The translations under genes and the position numbers were made by a program. A stretch of DNA of 64,000 nucleotides from Mariniphaga sp964559175 (GTDB taxonomy: Bacteria; Bacteroidota; Bacteroidia; Bacteroidales; Prolixibacteraceae): the NCBI GenBank assembly GCA_964559175.1, contig CAZLGT010000020.1, positions 6,405 through 70,404 on the forward strand, written 5' to 3'. This document shows, one piece after another, positions 43,465 through 52,616 of this stretch. The notes under the pieces are model-generated. The model saw only the letters and a list, made by a program, of their open reading frames with translations, had not been told where the DNA came from and did no database searches. Numbering within the stretch: position 1 is the stretch's first letter; each line of letters begins with the position of its first letter.

Positions 43465-45180
43465 TTATAATGCTAACGTAACTTCGTTTGAGCAAGCAGA
43501 ATTGTCTGTTTCACAAATCTGGAAAGTAAATGTTCCACTTGATCGTGCCATATCCAGAGTATGTTCACCGTCGTTGGTTGTGTTAGTTAACACTGAGCCG
43601 TTGACTTTAATACTAACTTCACTACTTCCCTCGGCTCCTGTCCAACTTAAATCAACATACCTCACTCCCCGCACTTTCCTCAATGTTGCAGTTAAGACAA
43701 TGTCGGATGTTTGATTGGTGGTAACGGTTACACTTTTCGAAACCGTTCCGGTTGCCCCATCATCGTCAGTAACAGTTAGTGCCACAGAGTATGTACCTGC
43801 TGCTGTGTAATCATGTTCCGGATTTTTCAATGTGGAAGTTTTGCCATCGCCGAAATTCCAGTTCCACGCTACGACATTGCCATCTGTATCTGTGCTTGCA
43901 TCCGTAAAATTCACCGTGAGTTCTGTTGCCGACCAGGTAAAGTTGGCTGTGGGCGCAACATTATCTGGTGGAGGTGGAGGGTTTACGGTTCCGTTGTACA
44001 CCAGAATAGGGTCTGGATTGCCATCGGGGTCGTTTTTAACTGTTCCGTTGGTTGTGGTGTTTCCAAGTAAAAGAAGGCCGGCAACATGTGGCGCAGCCAT
44101 CGACGTACCACTTAAAGTTGCATAAGCGCCATCCTTGTAAGTGGAATAAATGCTGGACCCGGGTGCGCAGAAATCCACAGGTGGATTGCCATAGTTGGAA
44201 TAAGAAGCCCATAAATCGCTCTGTGCCATAGCCGAAACAGTGTAAATGTTAGGTCCCTCAGCACTTGCCGGTGATTTGGTTCCTGCATTAGTACTCTCGT
44301 TGCCTGCTGCAAGCGAAAATTTGATTCCCTTATTTGCCGCTGTAATAACAGCATCGTTCAAATCTTTATAATAACTTCCGCCAAGACTCATGTTTGCCAC
44401 ATCGCCAGATTTGCCATTTGCGGCCACAAAATCAACTCCTCCAATAATCCAGGACATGTAACCACTTCCCCTGCGATCGAGAACCTTTACCGGAATTACT
44501 TTTGCACCTGCGGCAACACCAACAACACCTATTGAATTGTCAATTGCTGCAATTGTTCCGGCAACATGAGTACCGTGACCATTATCGTCATTCGCAGTAG
44601 AAGTCCGCGTAACAAAAGTTTTTCCTCTGCTTGCATCCACATTCAAATCAGGATGATCCAAATCTATACCCGTGTCTATTACCCATGCAACGTTTGTTCC
44701 TGAATAATTAACTCCACCGTTTACCCGGGTAATTCCCCAGGGAGTTGCTTGTGTGGAAGTGATGGAAACTTCCTCTGTTCCAGGTTTTATGAGCGTTATT
44801 AATTTATCTTCGGTGACAGAAACCACTGCCGGATCGTTCTCCAGCTTTTTCAACTGTCCCGGAGGAATTTTTGCGGAAAATCCCTGAATGGCGGTTCCGT
44901 AAACAAAATCCAGCTCGCCGTCGGTAATTCCGGCGCGTTTCATTACTTTTTCAGCAGCTTTTTGCGCTGCCTGCTGCCTTTTTTCGTACCCTTTCAGGTT
45001 CGAGAGTTCTGCATTCAGTTCTGCATCGTTCAGTACAACGATGTAACTGATTTTTCCATTTTGAGCTGATTTCAACTCAACATCGTCTGCAAATTGTTCT
45101 TCAACCAGGGTGTCATTGCACGCGTGGAAAAACGATGCAAGCAAAAAAAACGTCAGGAATTGTACAAAAAGTTTTTTCAT
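43465..45180 (-). CDS. S8 subtilisin-like serine protease lipoprotein with I9 and PKD domains
   Basis: The protein is 571 aa. The signal peptide ends FFHAC (Cys21), so it may be lipid-anchored. An inhibitor I9 propeptide spans about 42-132 (KISYIVVLNDAELNAEL...PAVVSVTEDKLI). The S8 domain has catalytic Asp169 (VIDTG), His202 (GHGTHVAG), oxyanion Asn294 (AAGNES) and Ser360 (GTSMAAPHVAG). A PKD domain spans about 410-490 (VAWNWNFGDGKTSTL), and a short Ig-like end follows (about 495-571). It is a mature, intact protease by these residues. It probably degrades extracellular protein. It is monocistronic with a terminator. Confidence 0.94.
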   Translation of the reverse strand: MKKLFVQFLTFFLLASFFHACNDTLVEEQFADDVELKSAQNGKISYIVVLNDAELNAELSNLKGYEKRQQAAQKAAEKVMKRAGITDGELDFVYGTAIQGFSAKIPPGQLKKLENDPAVVSVTEDKLITLIKPGTEEVSITSTQATPWGITRVNGGVNYSGTNVAWVIDTGIDLDHPDLNVDASRGKTFVTRTSTANDDNGHGTHVAGTIAAIDNSIGVVGVAAGAKVIPVKVLDRRGSGYMSWIIGGVDFVAANGKSGDVANMSLGGSYYKDLNDAVITAANKGIKFSLAAGNESTNAGTKSPASAEGPNIYTVSAMAQSDLWASYSNYGNPPVDFCAPGSSIYSTYKDGAYATLSGTSMAAPHVAGLLLLGNTTTNGTVKNDPDGNPDPILVYNGTVNPPPPPDNVAPTANFTWSATELTVNFTDASTDTDGNVVAWNWNFGDGKTSTLKNPEHDYTAAGTYSVALTVTDDDGATGTVSKSVTVTTNQTSDIVLTATLRKVRGVRYVDLSWTGAEGSSEVSIKVNGSVLTNTTNDGEHTLDMARSSGTFTFQICETDNSACSNEVTLAL

Positions 45181-45293
45181 TGCTTAGAATTTAAAAATTT
45201 ATGTTGCAATATCCGAATAAATTCTAAAACATGAAATGTCAAATGTTTTTATTTGCAATTAATTTTTGAGGGTTGATTACAGATTGAATTTTT

Positions 45294-45809
45294 TCATTTT
45301 GCCAGAAGCGAGGCCTTTTTTTCAATGTATTTCTGAAATTCCTCTTCGGTAAAACCCACCGAAGAAACCACAATTTTTCCCGTTTTGTCGATGATAAAAT
45401 TACGCGGAATGTTTTGTGTGGCATAATTGGAGAAAATTTCGCGTTTTGGATCGGGATAGAATGGCAGGTTAAAATTTTGCTCTGCTTTAAATTTATTGAT
45501 TTCTTCCCATGTATGTTCGCGTCCAATGACCAGCAATTCAAAGTCATTTCGGTTGCCGAACTTTTCGTAAACATCTTTTTGCAGGTGCGGCAACTCTTTC
45601 CGGCAGGGGCCGCACCAGGTGGCAAAAAAGGTAATCCAAACTACTTTACCTTTCAAATCTGAAAGTTTTTGAGTTTTCCCGTCATTCATTTCGAATGAAA
45701 AATCAGGTGCAGGCTGGCCTTCTTTTGCAAGGGTAAACTGGTCCTGAGCAAAAAGATGAGCAGCAACAAAAAGAAAGGATAGAATCAGTAGTGAAAGTTT
45801 TGTTTTCAT
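45294..45809 (-). CDS. TlpA/ResA-like thiol-disulfide oxidoreductase
   Basis: This 171-aa exported thioredoxin-fold protein has a signal peptide ending LFAQ and a redoxin domain. The active site is WCGPC (Cys66, Cys69), preceded by VVWITFFAT, and the cis-Pro segment is NIPRNFIIDKTGKIV. It belongs to the AhpC-TSA/Redoxin type common in Bacteroidota periplasm, where such proteins reduce disulfides. It stands between purC and the subtilase gene; a terminator separates it from purC. Confidence 0.9.
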   Translation of the reverse strand: MKTKLSLLILSFLFVAAHLFAQDQFTLAKEGQPAPDFSFEMNDGKTQKLSDLKGKVVWITFFATWCGPCRKELPHLQKDVYEKFGNRNDFELLVIGREHTWEEINKFKAEQNFNLPFYPDPKREIFSNYATQNIPRNFIIDKTGKIVVSSVGFTEEEFQKYIEKKASLLAK

Positions 45810-45819
45810 AATTTATCAA

Positions 45820-45858
45820 AAAGAAAGTCATAGCATCGCTTCAAGTGATACTATGACT
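45820..45858 (-). terminator. Rho-independent terminator of purC
   Basis: AGTCATAGCATCGCTT (45826-45841) pairs with AAGTGATACTATGACT (45843-45858) with two G-U pairs. On the minus strand a T-rich tail (TTTCTTTTT) follows. It lies 28 bp after the purC stop codon. Confidence 0.75.
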
Positions 45859-45885
45859 AAAAATTGGGATTTACATTTATGCCAA

Positions 45886-46836
45886 TCAATATTGTGACAC
45901 CAAAAATTCGTTGACGGCAATTTCAATGCGCTGTTGGATTTTCGAGGCATCCGATTTTTTAAACTTGTCCCCGGTAATGTTTTCGAATAGTTCGATGTAC
46001 CGGTCTGAAACTGAGGTTACAAATTCTGCCGACATTTCAGGAATAGTCTGGCCTTCTTTCCCCTGAAACCCGTTGGCAATAAGCCACTGGCGCACAAATT
46101 CCTTTGAAAGTTGTTTTTGTGGTTCGTTGGCAGCAAGTCGTGCTTCGTATCCGTCGGCATAAAAATAGCGCGATGAGTCGGGCGTGTGAATTTCGTCGAT
46201 GAGGTAAATTTTGCCGTCTTTTTTTCCAAATTCGTATTTGGTGTCCACCAGAATCAGTCCTTTTTCGGCAGCCATTTCTGTTCCCCGCTGAAAAAGTTTG
46301 CGGGTGTAATCTTCCAGCATTTCGTATTCAGCCTTGTCAACCAAACCCTGGGCAAAAATATCTTCACGCGAAATGTCTTCGTCATGGCCGAATTCAGCTT
46401 TGGTAGTTGGAGTAAGAATGGGTTCTGCAAATTTTTGGTTTTCCTTCATTCCTTCGCGAAGGTGTATTCCACACAGCGTGCGTTTTCCTGCTTTGTATTC
46501 GCGCCAGGCATGGCCGGTGAGGTAACCGCGAATAACCATTTCCACCTTATACGGTTCGCACATATGGCCAACCGTAACATTTGGGTCGGGTGAGGCTACT
46601 TTCCAGTTAGGCACGATGTCGGAAGTTGCATCCAGAAACTTTTCAGCTATTTGGTTCAGCACCTGCCCTTTGTAAGGAATACCCTCGGGCAAAACCACAT
46701 CGAATGCCGAAATGCGGTCGGAAACCACCATCACCAGCAAGTCGTTGTTGATGTTATACACATCGCGTACTTTTCCATGATAGACACTTCTTTGTCCCGG
46801 AAAACGAAAATCAGTTTTTGTTAATGCGTTGCTCAT
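45886..46836 (-). CDS. purC: SAICAR synthase (phosphoribosylaminoimidazole-succinocarboxamide synthase)
   Basis: This 316-aa enzyme of de novo purine synthesis ligates aspartate to CAIR using ATP. Signatures are VYHGKVRDVYNI (nucleotide loop), VVSDRISAFDVVLPEGIPYK, EMVIRGYLTGHAWREY, LILVDTKYEFGKKDGKIYL and DEIHTPDSSRYF. The length is that of the longer yeast-like/Bacteroidota PurC. Only 6 bp separate it from the Toprim-like gene upstream, so read-through from that module is likely unless a promoter lies inside it. Confidence 0.96.
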   Translation of the reverse strand: MSNALTKTDFRFPGQRSVYHGKVRDVYNINNDLLVMVVSDRISAFDVVLPEGIPYKGQVLNQIAEKFLDATSDIVPNWKVASPDPNVTVGHMCEPYKVEMVIRGYLTGHAWREYKAGKRTLCGIHLREGMKENQKFAEPILTPTTKAEFGHDEDISREDIFAQGLVDKAEYEMLEDYTRKLFQRGTEMAAEKGLILVDTKYEFGKKDGKIYLIDEIHTPDSSRYFYADGYEARLAANEPQKQLSKEFVRQWLIANGFQGKEGQTIPEMSAEFVTSVSDRYIELFENITGDKFKKSDASKIQQRIEIAVNEFLVSQY

Positions 46837-46842
46837 TGTTTT

Positions 46843-47382
46843 TTATTTTATAATTGTTTGCAATTCCTCAATTTTTGATTTGTAATTCTTTTCTTTTAGA
46901 TATGAAATCCAGTTAGAAAGAGTTACAATTTGGGACGCTTTTTTGTTTTTCAACTGTGAAAAAAGACGACGCAAATTTGGATTGTTTCTGCTTGTTTGCC
47001 TTTTGGTAATTCTTTTAAGACTGTTTAAATCATCAGGTAATTCAAAACTTTTAAGATTAATTCCAGCTTCATTTGCCGATTTTAAAATGAATGATTCAAC
47101 AGCAGGAGTAATTTGTATAATATAATGATGTTTTAAAGGATGTTTAAACAGGTATAAATCTCCTGAAGAAGCAACAAGTTCAAATTCTTCCAAATATTTA
47201 ATCTGCCTTTTATCTTTGTCGATTATACCCACGGCAAATGAATCGGCTAACTTTTTTTGCATCGTTTTAGAAACCTCGTTGCAACTTTTTTGATGATTAA
47301 AAGTATTGAACGAACCGGTTATTGTTTCAACAAGGTTGGTATCAGTATAACATTCAGGAATTATGGCATAATTCACCTTCAT
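46843..47382 (-). CDS. Small Toprim-like protein, partner of the OLD/ABC-like ATPase
   Basis: The protein is 179 aa. Its start, VNYAIIPECYTDTNLVETI, puts Glu10 at the end of a first strand followed by a D-N-L helix. About 40 residues later AVGIIDKDKRQIKYL gives Asp55-x-Asp57. This Glu ... DxD spacing is that of Toprim nuclease folds found with OLD- and PARIS-type ATPases. A basic helical end follows (LKRITKRQTSRNNPNLRRLF). It overlaps the ATPase gene by 4 bp (ATGA). The likely role is effector nuclease or RNA-directed enzyme of a defence module (inference). Codon use is AT-rich compared with purC and phoH. Confidence 0.55.
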   Translation of the reverse strand: MKVNYAIIPECYTDTNLVETITGSFNTFNHQKSCNEVSKTMQKKLADSFAVGIIDKDKRQIKYLEEFELVASSGDLYLFKHPLKHHYIIQITPAVESFILKSANEAGINLKSFELPDDLNSLKRITKRQTSRNNPNLRRLFSQLKNKKASQIVTLSNWISYLKEKNYKSKIEELQTIIK

Positions 47383-48440
47383 TTCAGAAACGTTTCATAA
47401 TTGGTGAATAGATCGATGCCATAACCGTAAATATTATCCATATCCTCTTTGCTGAGTTTATTGGCTACTGTTTCCCCATTTTTATAATCGACCATAAAAA
47501 TGGATAATTCATCCCGTGCATTTTCAAGAAAATAATCAAGAACGTAAGGACTGTGTGTAGAAAGGATGAATTGATTTGATTTGGCGTCGATTATTTCTTG
47601 CGTTATGTGAACGATGTAGGGCGGAAAAGCATGTGCTTCCGGTTCTTCAAAAATTAAAACGGAATTTTGGTTGGAAGCGATTGCCGTTTTATAAAAAATT
47701 ATACGTTGTAGCGTGTCGGCAATTGAATTATAAGGAATAAGAAAAATCTCACCGTTTTGTGGCGGTTTGGTGATTTTTAACTTTTGACTTGATTTATCGA
47801 ACACTAAATTCAGATTATATTCATGAAACAAGTTTACAATTTCTTCTTTTAATGCTGGAATGTCTTCAATAATTTGCATTTGATTTGTTCCGTTGGGAGG
47901 TATCAAATAATTTAAATGTGATTCTTTCGTATTTAATCCTTTTAAAAAATTATAGTATTTAATATTTATCCATTTGGAAGTTAGAGTTTCTCTTGATTTC
48001 TTTTTAAAGGGAGAAAGCCCTCCTAAATTAAGCCCGAGATTAGAATTAAAATATAAATGAGATAAAGATTCCCGATTATCAAGAATTATTTCTAATATGT
48101 TTGTATTCAGTTTTTCTATGTTTCCGGAATTTGGGTCAATGTAATCAGGATTTTTAGTGATACTATAATTTCCCAGATTTGAATTTATAACAATTGAATT
48201 TTCAAAATTACCATCGAAAAATAGTTCATTCTGATATTCAACCCTAATTAAAGAAGAAAGTTTTTTATTAGAGTTCAATTCTAAATAGGGTAAACTAAAC
48301 ACACCAAAAGCTTCCAGAATATTTGATTTTCCAACATTTGGTTTGCCAATTAATAAATTGATTCGACTAAACTCTTCCAGCTTTAAATTCCGGATAGATT
48401 TAAAATTTGAAATAGTGATATAGTCAATAAAACTTTCCAT
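47379..48440 (-). CDS. SMC/OLD-like AAA (AAA_21) ATPase of a two-gene module
   Basis: This 353-aa ABC-type ATPase of the RecF/OLD class begins FIDYITISNFKSIRNLKLEE, typical of the class. Walker A is GKPNVGKS (32-39). The Walker B-like strand is SVLIFEEPEAHAFPP, and the switch His is in FILSTHSPYVLDYF. There is no long coiled coil; the middle (about 60-220) is the lid region. Together with the Toprim-like protein it resembles compact phage-defence modules (OLD/Gabija/PARIS logic), but I cannot assign a named system. A -7 box lies 4 nt before the ATG. Confidence 0.82.
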   Translation of the reverse strand: MESFIDYITISNFKSIRNLKLEEFSRINLLIGKPNVGKSNILEAFGVFSLPYLELNSNKKLSSLIRVEYQNELFFDGNFENSIVINSNLGNYSITKNPDYIDPNSGNIEKLNTNILEIILDNRESLSHLYFNSNLGLNLGGLSPFKKKSRETLTSKWINIKYYNFLKGLNTKESHLNYLIPPNGTNQMQIIEDIPALKEEIVNLFHEYNLNLVFDKSSQKLKITKPPQNGEIFLIPYNSIADTLQRIIFYKTAIASNQNSVLIFEEPEAHAFPPYIVHITQEIIDAKSNQFILSTHSPYVLDYFLENARDELSIFMVDYKNGETVANKLSKEDMDNIYGYGIDLFTNYETFLK

Positions 48441-48444
48441 GAAT

Positions 48445-48452
48445 CAAAGATA
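48445..48452 (-). promoter_or_regulatory. Possible -7 box giving a leaderless ATPase/Toprim mRNA
   Basis: TATCTTTG on the minus strand matches TAnnTTTG but ends only 4 nt before the ATG at 48440. With the usual ~7-nt distance, transcription would start at the ATG itself. The -33 region lacks a clear TTG. Confidence 0.35.
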
Positions 48453-48527
48453 ATCAACTTTCCTCTTTTTTACCGACAGAAAATTATATTCCTGATTGGT
48501 ATCTCTTTTTTAAATACTTTGTACTCT

Positions 48528-49532
48528 CTACTCATTTCTTTTACCGGCTTTTCTGGTTTCATCTGACTTTGCTTTTTCCTCTGCCTGATCTTCATAATAT
48601 TTTTGGTAGGCATCCACAATATCCCGCACCAGCCGGTGGCGCACAATGTCGTTGGTGTTGAATTGAACAACAGAAATGGATTCAATGTTCTGAAGCAGTT
48701 TCATTGCGAAAATCAGCCCCGAGTTGCTGCGTCGGGGCAGGTCAATCTGGGTAACATCGCCGGTAACAATAAATTTGGCATTCAGTCCCATACGTGTTAA
48801 AAACATCTTCAACTGGTTGATTGTGGTGTTTTGTGCTTCATCCAGAATGACAAACGCATTGCTGAGGGTTCGCCCGCGCATAAAAGCCAGCGGGGCAATT
48901 TCGATGATGCCGTCTTTTATAAAATCTTCGAGCTTGCGGGGCGGAATCATATCCTGCAAGGCATCGTACAATGGTTGCAGGTACGGGTCGATTTTCTCTT
49001 TCAAATCGCCGGGCAAAAAACCCAGGTTTTCACCCGCCTCCACTGCCGGACGGCTGAGAATAATTTTTTTGATTTCCCGGTTTTTCAGGGCGCGAACTGC
49101 CAGTGCAATGGCCGTGTAGGTTTTTCCCGTTCCGGCAGGACCAATGGCGAAAATCAAATCGTTTTTATTGCATTCATCCACTAACACCCGTTGATTAGGT
49201 GTGCGGGCCCTCACCGGTTTTCCGCTGTTCCCGAAAACAATAATGTCCTTATCAACAGTCCCGTTTTCATCCAGCGAGGAAAATCCGGTGGAAAGAATCT
49301 GCAGAATGGTTTCTTCGGTGATAACATTGAACTGGTAATAATGGTCGAGAAGCTGAATGAATTTTTTCTCGAAGATTTTCAGCTCTTTTTCTTCTCCCTG
49401 AATGTAAAGTAAATGACCTCGTGCCGTAATGCTTATTTTGGGGAACAACGATTTGATAAGGTTCATTTTTACGTTGTTTATCCCGAAAAACTCCAGCGGG
49501 TCAATCCCTTCCAAATGAATTTGTTTATCCAA
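48528..49532 (-). CDS. phoH: PhoH-family ATPase (TTG start)
   Basis: The protein is 334 aa. The N-terminal domain (KQIHLEGIDPLEFFGINN) is followed by the PhoH ATPase: Walker A GPAGTGKT (131-138), ILSRPAVEAGENLGFLPGD, Walker B NAFVILDEAQNTT and VTGDVTQIDLP. The PhoH/YbeZ type is linked to RNA metabolism and ribosome maturation. The frame starts with TTG at 49532, preceded by AAAGG at 8 nt. The next ATG (residue 23) would remove the conserved first strand-turn, so UUG initiation is preferred. The 87-bp gap to the ATPase gene shows only the possible -7 box described there. Confidence 0.92.
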   Translation of the reverse strand: MDKQIHLEGIDPLEFFGINNVKMNLIKSLFPKISITARGHLLYIQGEEKELKIFEKKFIQLLDHYYQFNVITEETILQILSTGFSSLDENGTVDKDIIVFGNSGKPVRARTPNQRVLVDECNKNDLIFAIGPAGTGKTYTAIALAVRALKNREIKKIILSRPAVEAGENLGFLPGDLKEKIDPYLQPLYDALQDMIPPRKLEDFIKDGIIEIAPLAFMRGRTLSNAFVILDEAQNTTINQLKMFLTRMGLNAKFIVTGDVTQIDLPRRSNSGLIFAMKLLQNIESISVVQFNTNDIVRHRLVRDIVDAYQKYYEDQAEEKAKSDETRKAGKRNE

Positions 49533-49619
49533 TAATTTTGCCTTTATAATGATTTACAAAAATAACGACTTTTCTATGAAATCGAACTTTTTGACAATTG
49601 AGTGTACTGTTTTTTAAAA

Positions 49620-52610
49620 ATGAAGATTAAATCACCGGTTCATTTTACAGCTATTGCCGTTTTTATAGCATCATTTCTCGTTTATTTAATAACCCTCGAA
49701 CCCACAGTCAGTTATTGGGATTGCGGAGAATTTATTCTTTCTGCTGCAAAACTCGAAGTAAATCATCCTGCCGGATCGCCTTTATTTGTATTGCTGGGGC
49801 GAATTTTTACTTTTTTATCATTTGGCGACAATCAAAAAATTGCATGGTCAATCAATCTGATGTCAGGTTTTTTCAGTGCGCTCACTGTTTTTTTTCTGTT
49901 TAGGATAATTGTTTTTTTGGGAAAGAAAATAAGTACAAATAATTTTCAAATTGTTGGCAGTGCGGTTATCGGTTCGCTTACTTTTGCCTTTACCGATTCA
50001 TTTTGGTTTTCGGCAGTTGAGGGTGAAGTTTACGCACTTTCCATGTTTTTTCTAACGATATGTTTTTGGGCTGCTTTGAAATGGGAAACAGGTTTTGGCG
50101 AATCCGGCAACAACCGATGGATTTTGTTTATTGCTTTTTTAACTGGCTTGGGGCTTGGCGTTCACCTGATGAACCTGTTGGTTATTCCTTCGGCAACCCT
50201 TATTGTTTTTCTGAAATCGCGTAAAAAAACGGCTAAAAATATTTTGCTTTCTTTTTTCCTGGGATGTGGCCTTCTTTTGACTGTTTTGTATGTTCTGATT
50301 CCCGGAACCATGTGGTTTTTCTCTGTTTCAGAAACATTGTTTATCAACCGCTTTCATCTGCCATTGAATTCGGGGATAATTTTCAGTGTTCTTTTTCTCG
50401 GCGGTTTGGTTGCTTATGGTATTTATTTTTTTCATAAGAATGGAAGCCCGAAAGTGGCGCTTGCTGTTTTTTCCACAGCGCTTGTTTTAACGGGTTTTTC
50501 GGTTTACGCGGTTAATCTTGTTCGTTCGCAGGCCGGTCCACCTGTAAATTTTGGCGAACCCGACAACATTTTTTCATTAATTGATTATCTGAACCGGGAG
50601 CAGTATCCCCAAAGACCACTTTTATACGGACAAAACTACAATTCGCCGGTTATTGGAGTGAAAGAGCGGAAAACCAGAGACTTCGACGGAAACAGTTATG
50701 TGGAGCGCGATTTGTCTTCTGTTTATACATTCTCTCCGGAAACCTGTACTGTTTTTCCACGGATGTACAGCAGCGATCCCGGTCATACGGAAGCTTACAA
50801 AAACTGGGTAAATATTACAGGGAAAAGAGTTCGCACGGTTAACGGTGCCGGGCAAACGGAACTACTTACCATCCCGACTTTGGGAGAGAACATCGCATTT
50901 TTTTTCCGTTTTCAGGCGGGGCACATGTTTTGGCGCTATTTTATGTGGAATTTTTCGGGAAGGCAAAACGATATTCAGGGCAGGGGAGAACCAACAAAAG
51001 GAAACTGGATTTCCGGGATAAAACCCATCGATGCGTTAAGGCTTGGCCCGCAAAGTAACATGCCACACTGGATGAGAAATAACCGCGCCCGGAATACTTA
51101 CTTTTTTATTCCTTTTATACTCGGATTTCTCGGTGCTGCTTATCATTATAAAAAGGACAAGGTTTCCTTTTTCAGCGTTTTGTCGCTGTTTTTACTGGCC
51201 GGAATAGGCCTGGTGATTTACATCAACGAAATCCCGCTGGTTCCCCGCGAGCGCGATTACGTTTATGTGGGCGCTTTTATGGCTTTCAGTATTTGGATTG
51301 GGTTCAGTTTTGCCGGTCTCACTGAGCTTACAGGCCGCAAAGTTTCGTCGAAGTCGATACCAATTTTGTTGTTTGTGGTTATTTTTTTGGGAAGTCCCGC
51401 TTTGCTGCTCTCGCAAAATTTTAACGACCATAACCGTTCGAACCGTTACGTAACGCGCGATTTTGCCGCAAATATCCTTAATTCCTGTCCGCCCAACGCT
51501 ATACTTTTTACCAGCGGTGATAACGACACTTATCCGGTTTTGTATTGCCAGGAAGTAGAAAATATCAGGACCGATGTGCGTGTGGTTGTAATGCCGTTTG
51601 TGAGTGCAAACTGGTTTATTAATCAGTTAAAAATGAAAAAGAACCAGTCTGAGGGATTGAAAATGGAGCTTCCGCAAAGGGCAATTGATGAAGGGAAACT
51701 GGATTATGTGGCCGTTCTTGACAGAATTGACAGAACGGTTGATTTTAAAGAAGTGCTGAGGTTTGTAGCCGGCGACGAACCGGGAACTAAACTGAAAACA
51801 AGAAGTGGGGATTCTCTTGGATTTATACCTTCCAAAGAGTTGTATTTTAATGTTTTGGCAGATGGTGAAACAGGGCAAATCCCGGTTTCACTGAAAAACA
51901 GGGAGACGTTGTATAAACATGAACTTACTTTCTGGGATATTGTGGTTTCCAATGCGACTGCCCGCCCTGTATGTTTTGTGTCGAAAGCGGAAGCGCAAAA
52001 TCACGGATTGTTGAATTACCTCAGGCAGGAGGGATTGGTTTACCGGGTTGTGCCGCAAAAAAACGATTTGAAACATGCGATGCAAAACCCTCCGGCAGAT
52101 ACCGATCGTTTGTATTCGCAACTGATGGAGGAGTTTTCCTGGGGAAATATCGATAATCCTGATGTGAATATTGACTATTTTTCGAAGTACAATACCGGAG
52201 TTTTCCAGTTGCAGAATGTTTTTAACTCGCTGGCCGATAATTTGCTTGAAGAAGCAAAAACTGAAAAAGCCCGTGCTGTGCTGAAAAAGAGCATTTCGCT
52301 TTTCCCTGTTTCCGTATTTCAATATAATAACTACTCGTTGCAACAAATCGAATTATTGTTCGACGCCGGATTAAACGATTCGGGGTTGCAGTTTTTGAAT
52401 GGTTTTTTGCAATCGGTACAAGCCAACCTGAGTTATTATGCGCAGTTTGAAAAACGCCAACAGAAAGCGTTGAATTTCGACATTATGACCGAAATGTATT
52501 ATTACCAGCAACTTTTACAACTCATACATTCCCGGAAGTTGAGTCAAAAGTTTCCTGATGCAAAGCAGAGCTTCGAAGATTTTGCTATACTTTTCAGCGA
52601 TAGCTTGTAA
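49620..52610 (+). CDS. DUF2723 multi-pass membrane protein (GT-C-like)
   Basis: The protein is 996 aa. About 12 membrane helices fill residues 1-600 (for example HFTAIAVFIASFLVYLITLE, then ILFIAFLTGLGLGVHLMNLL). The DUF2723 signature is TVSYWDCGEFILSAAKLEVN and HPAGSPLFVLLGR near residues 27-65, and a second conserved loop is VPRERDYVYVGAFMAFSIWI. A periplasmic C-terminal domain (about 600-996, with SGDNDTYPVLYCQEVENIRT) follows. DUF2723 proteins resemble protein O-mannosyltransferases of the GT-C fold; in Bacteroidota they are candidates for lipid-linked sugar transfer to exported proteins (inference). The ATG at 49620 fits; an upstream GTG adds 6 codons only. Confidence 0.85.
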   Translation: MKIKSPVHFTAIAVFIASFLVYLITLEPTVSYWDCGEFILSAAKLEVNHPAGSPLFVLLGRIFTFLSFGDNQKIAWSINLMSGFFSALTVFFLFRIIVFLGKKISTNNFQIVGSAVIGSLTFAFTDSFWFSAVEGEVYALSMFFLTICFWAALKWETGFGESGNNRWILFIAFLTGLGLGVHLMNLLVIPSATLIVFLKSRKKTAKNILLSFFLGCGLLLTVLYVLIPGTMWFFSVSETLFINRFHLPLNSGIIFSVLFLGGLVAYGIYFFHKNGSPKVALAVFSTALVLTGFSVYAVNLVRSQAGPPVNFGEPDNIFSLIDYLNREQYPQRPLLYGQNYNSPVIGVKERKTRDFDGNSYVERDLSSVYTFSPETCTVFPRMYSSDPGHTEAYKNWVNITGKRVRTVNGAGQTELLTIPTLGENIAFFFRFQAGHMFWRYFMWNFSGRQNDIQGRGEPTKGNWISGIKPIDALRLGPQSNMPHWMRNNRARNTYFFIPFILGFLGAAYHYKKDKVSFFSVLSLFLLAGIGLVIYINEIPLVPRERDYVYVGAFMAFSIWIGFSFAGLTELTGRKVSSKSIPILLFVVIFLGSPALLLSQNFNDHNRSNRYVTRDFAANILNSCPPNAILFTSGDNDTYPVLYCQEVENIRTDVRVVVMPFVSANWFINQLKMKKNQSEGLKMELPQRAIDEGKLDYVAVLDRIDRTVDFKEVLRFVAGDEPGTKLKTRSGDSLGFIPSKELYFNVLADGETGQIPVSLKNRETLYKHELTFWDIVVSNATARPVCFVSKAEAQNHGLLNYLRQEGLVYRVVPQKNDLKHAMQNPPADTDRLYSQLMEEFSWGNIDNPDVNIDYFSKYNTGVFQLQNVFNSLADNLLEEAKTEKARAVLKKSISLFPVSVFQYNNYSLQQIELLFDAGLNDSGLQFLNGFLQSVQANLSYYAQFEKRQQKALNFDIMTEMYYYQQLLQLIHSRKLSQKFPDAKQSFEDFAILFSDSL

Positions 52611-52616
52611 AAAGTT

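Noticed and set aside
46843..48440. Naming the ATPase/Toprim pair as PARIS, Gabija or an OLD system
   Set aside because: The small protein is shorter than the effectors I know from those systems, and family membership cannot be shown without a profile search.
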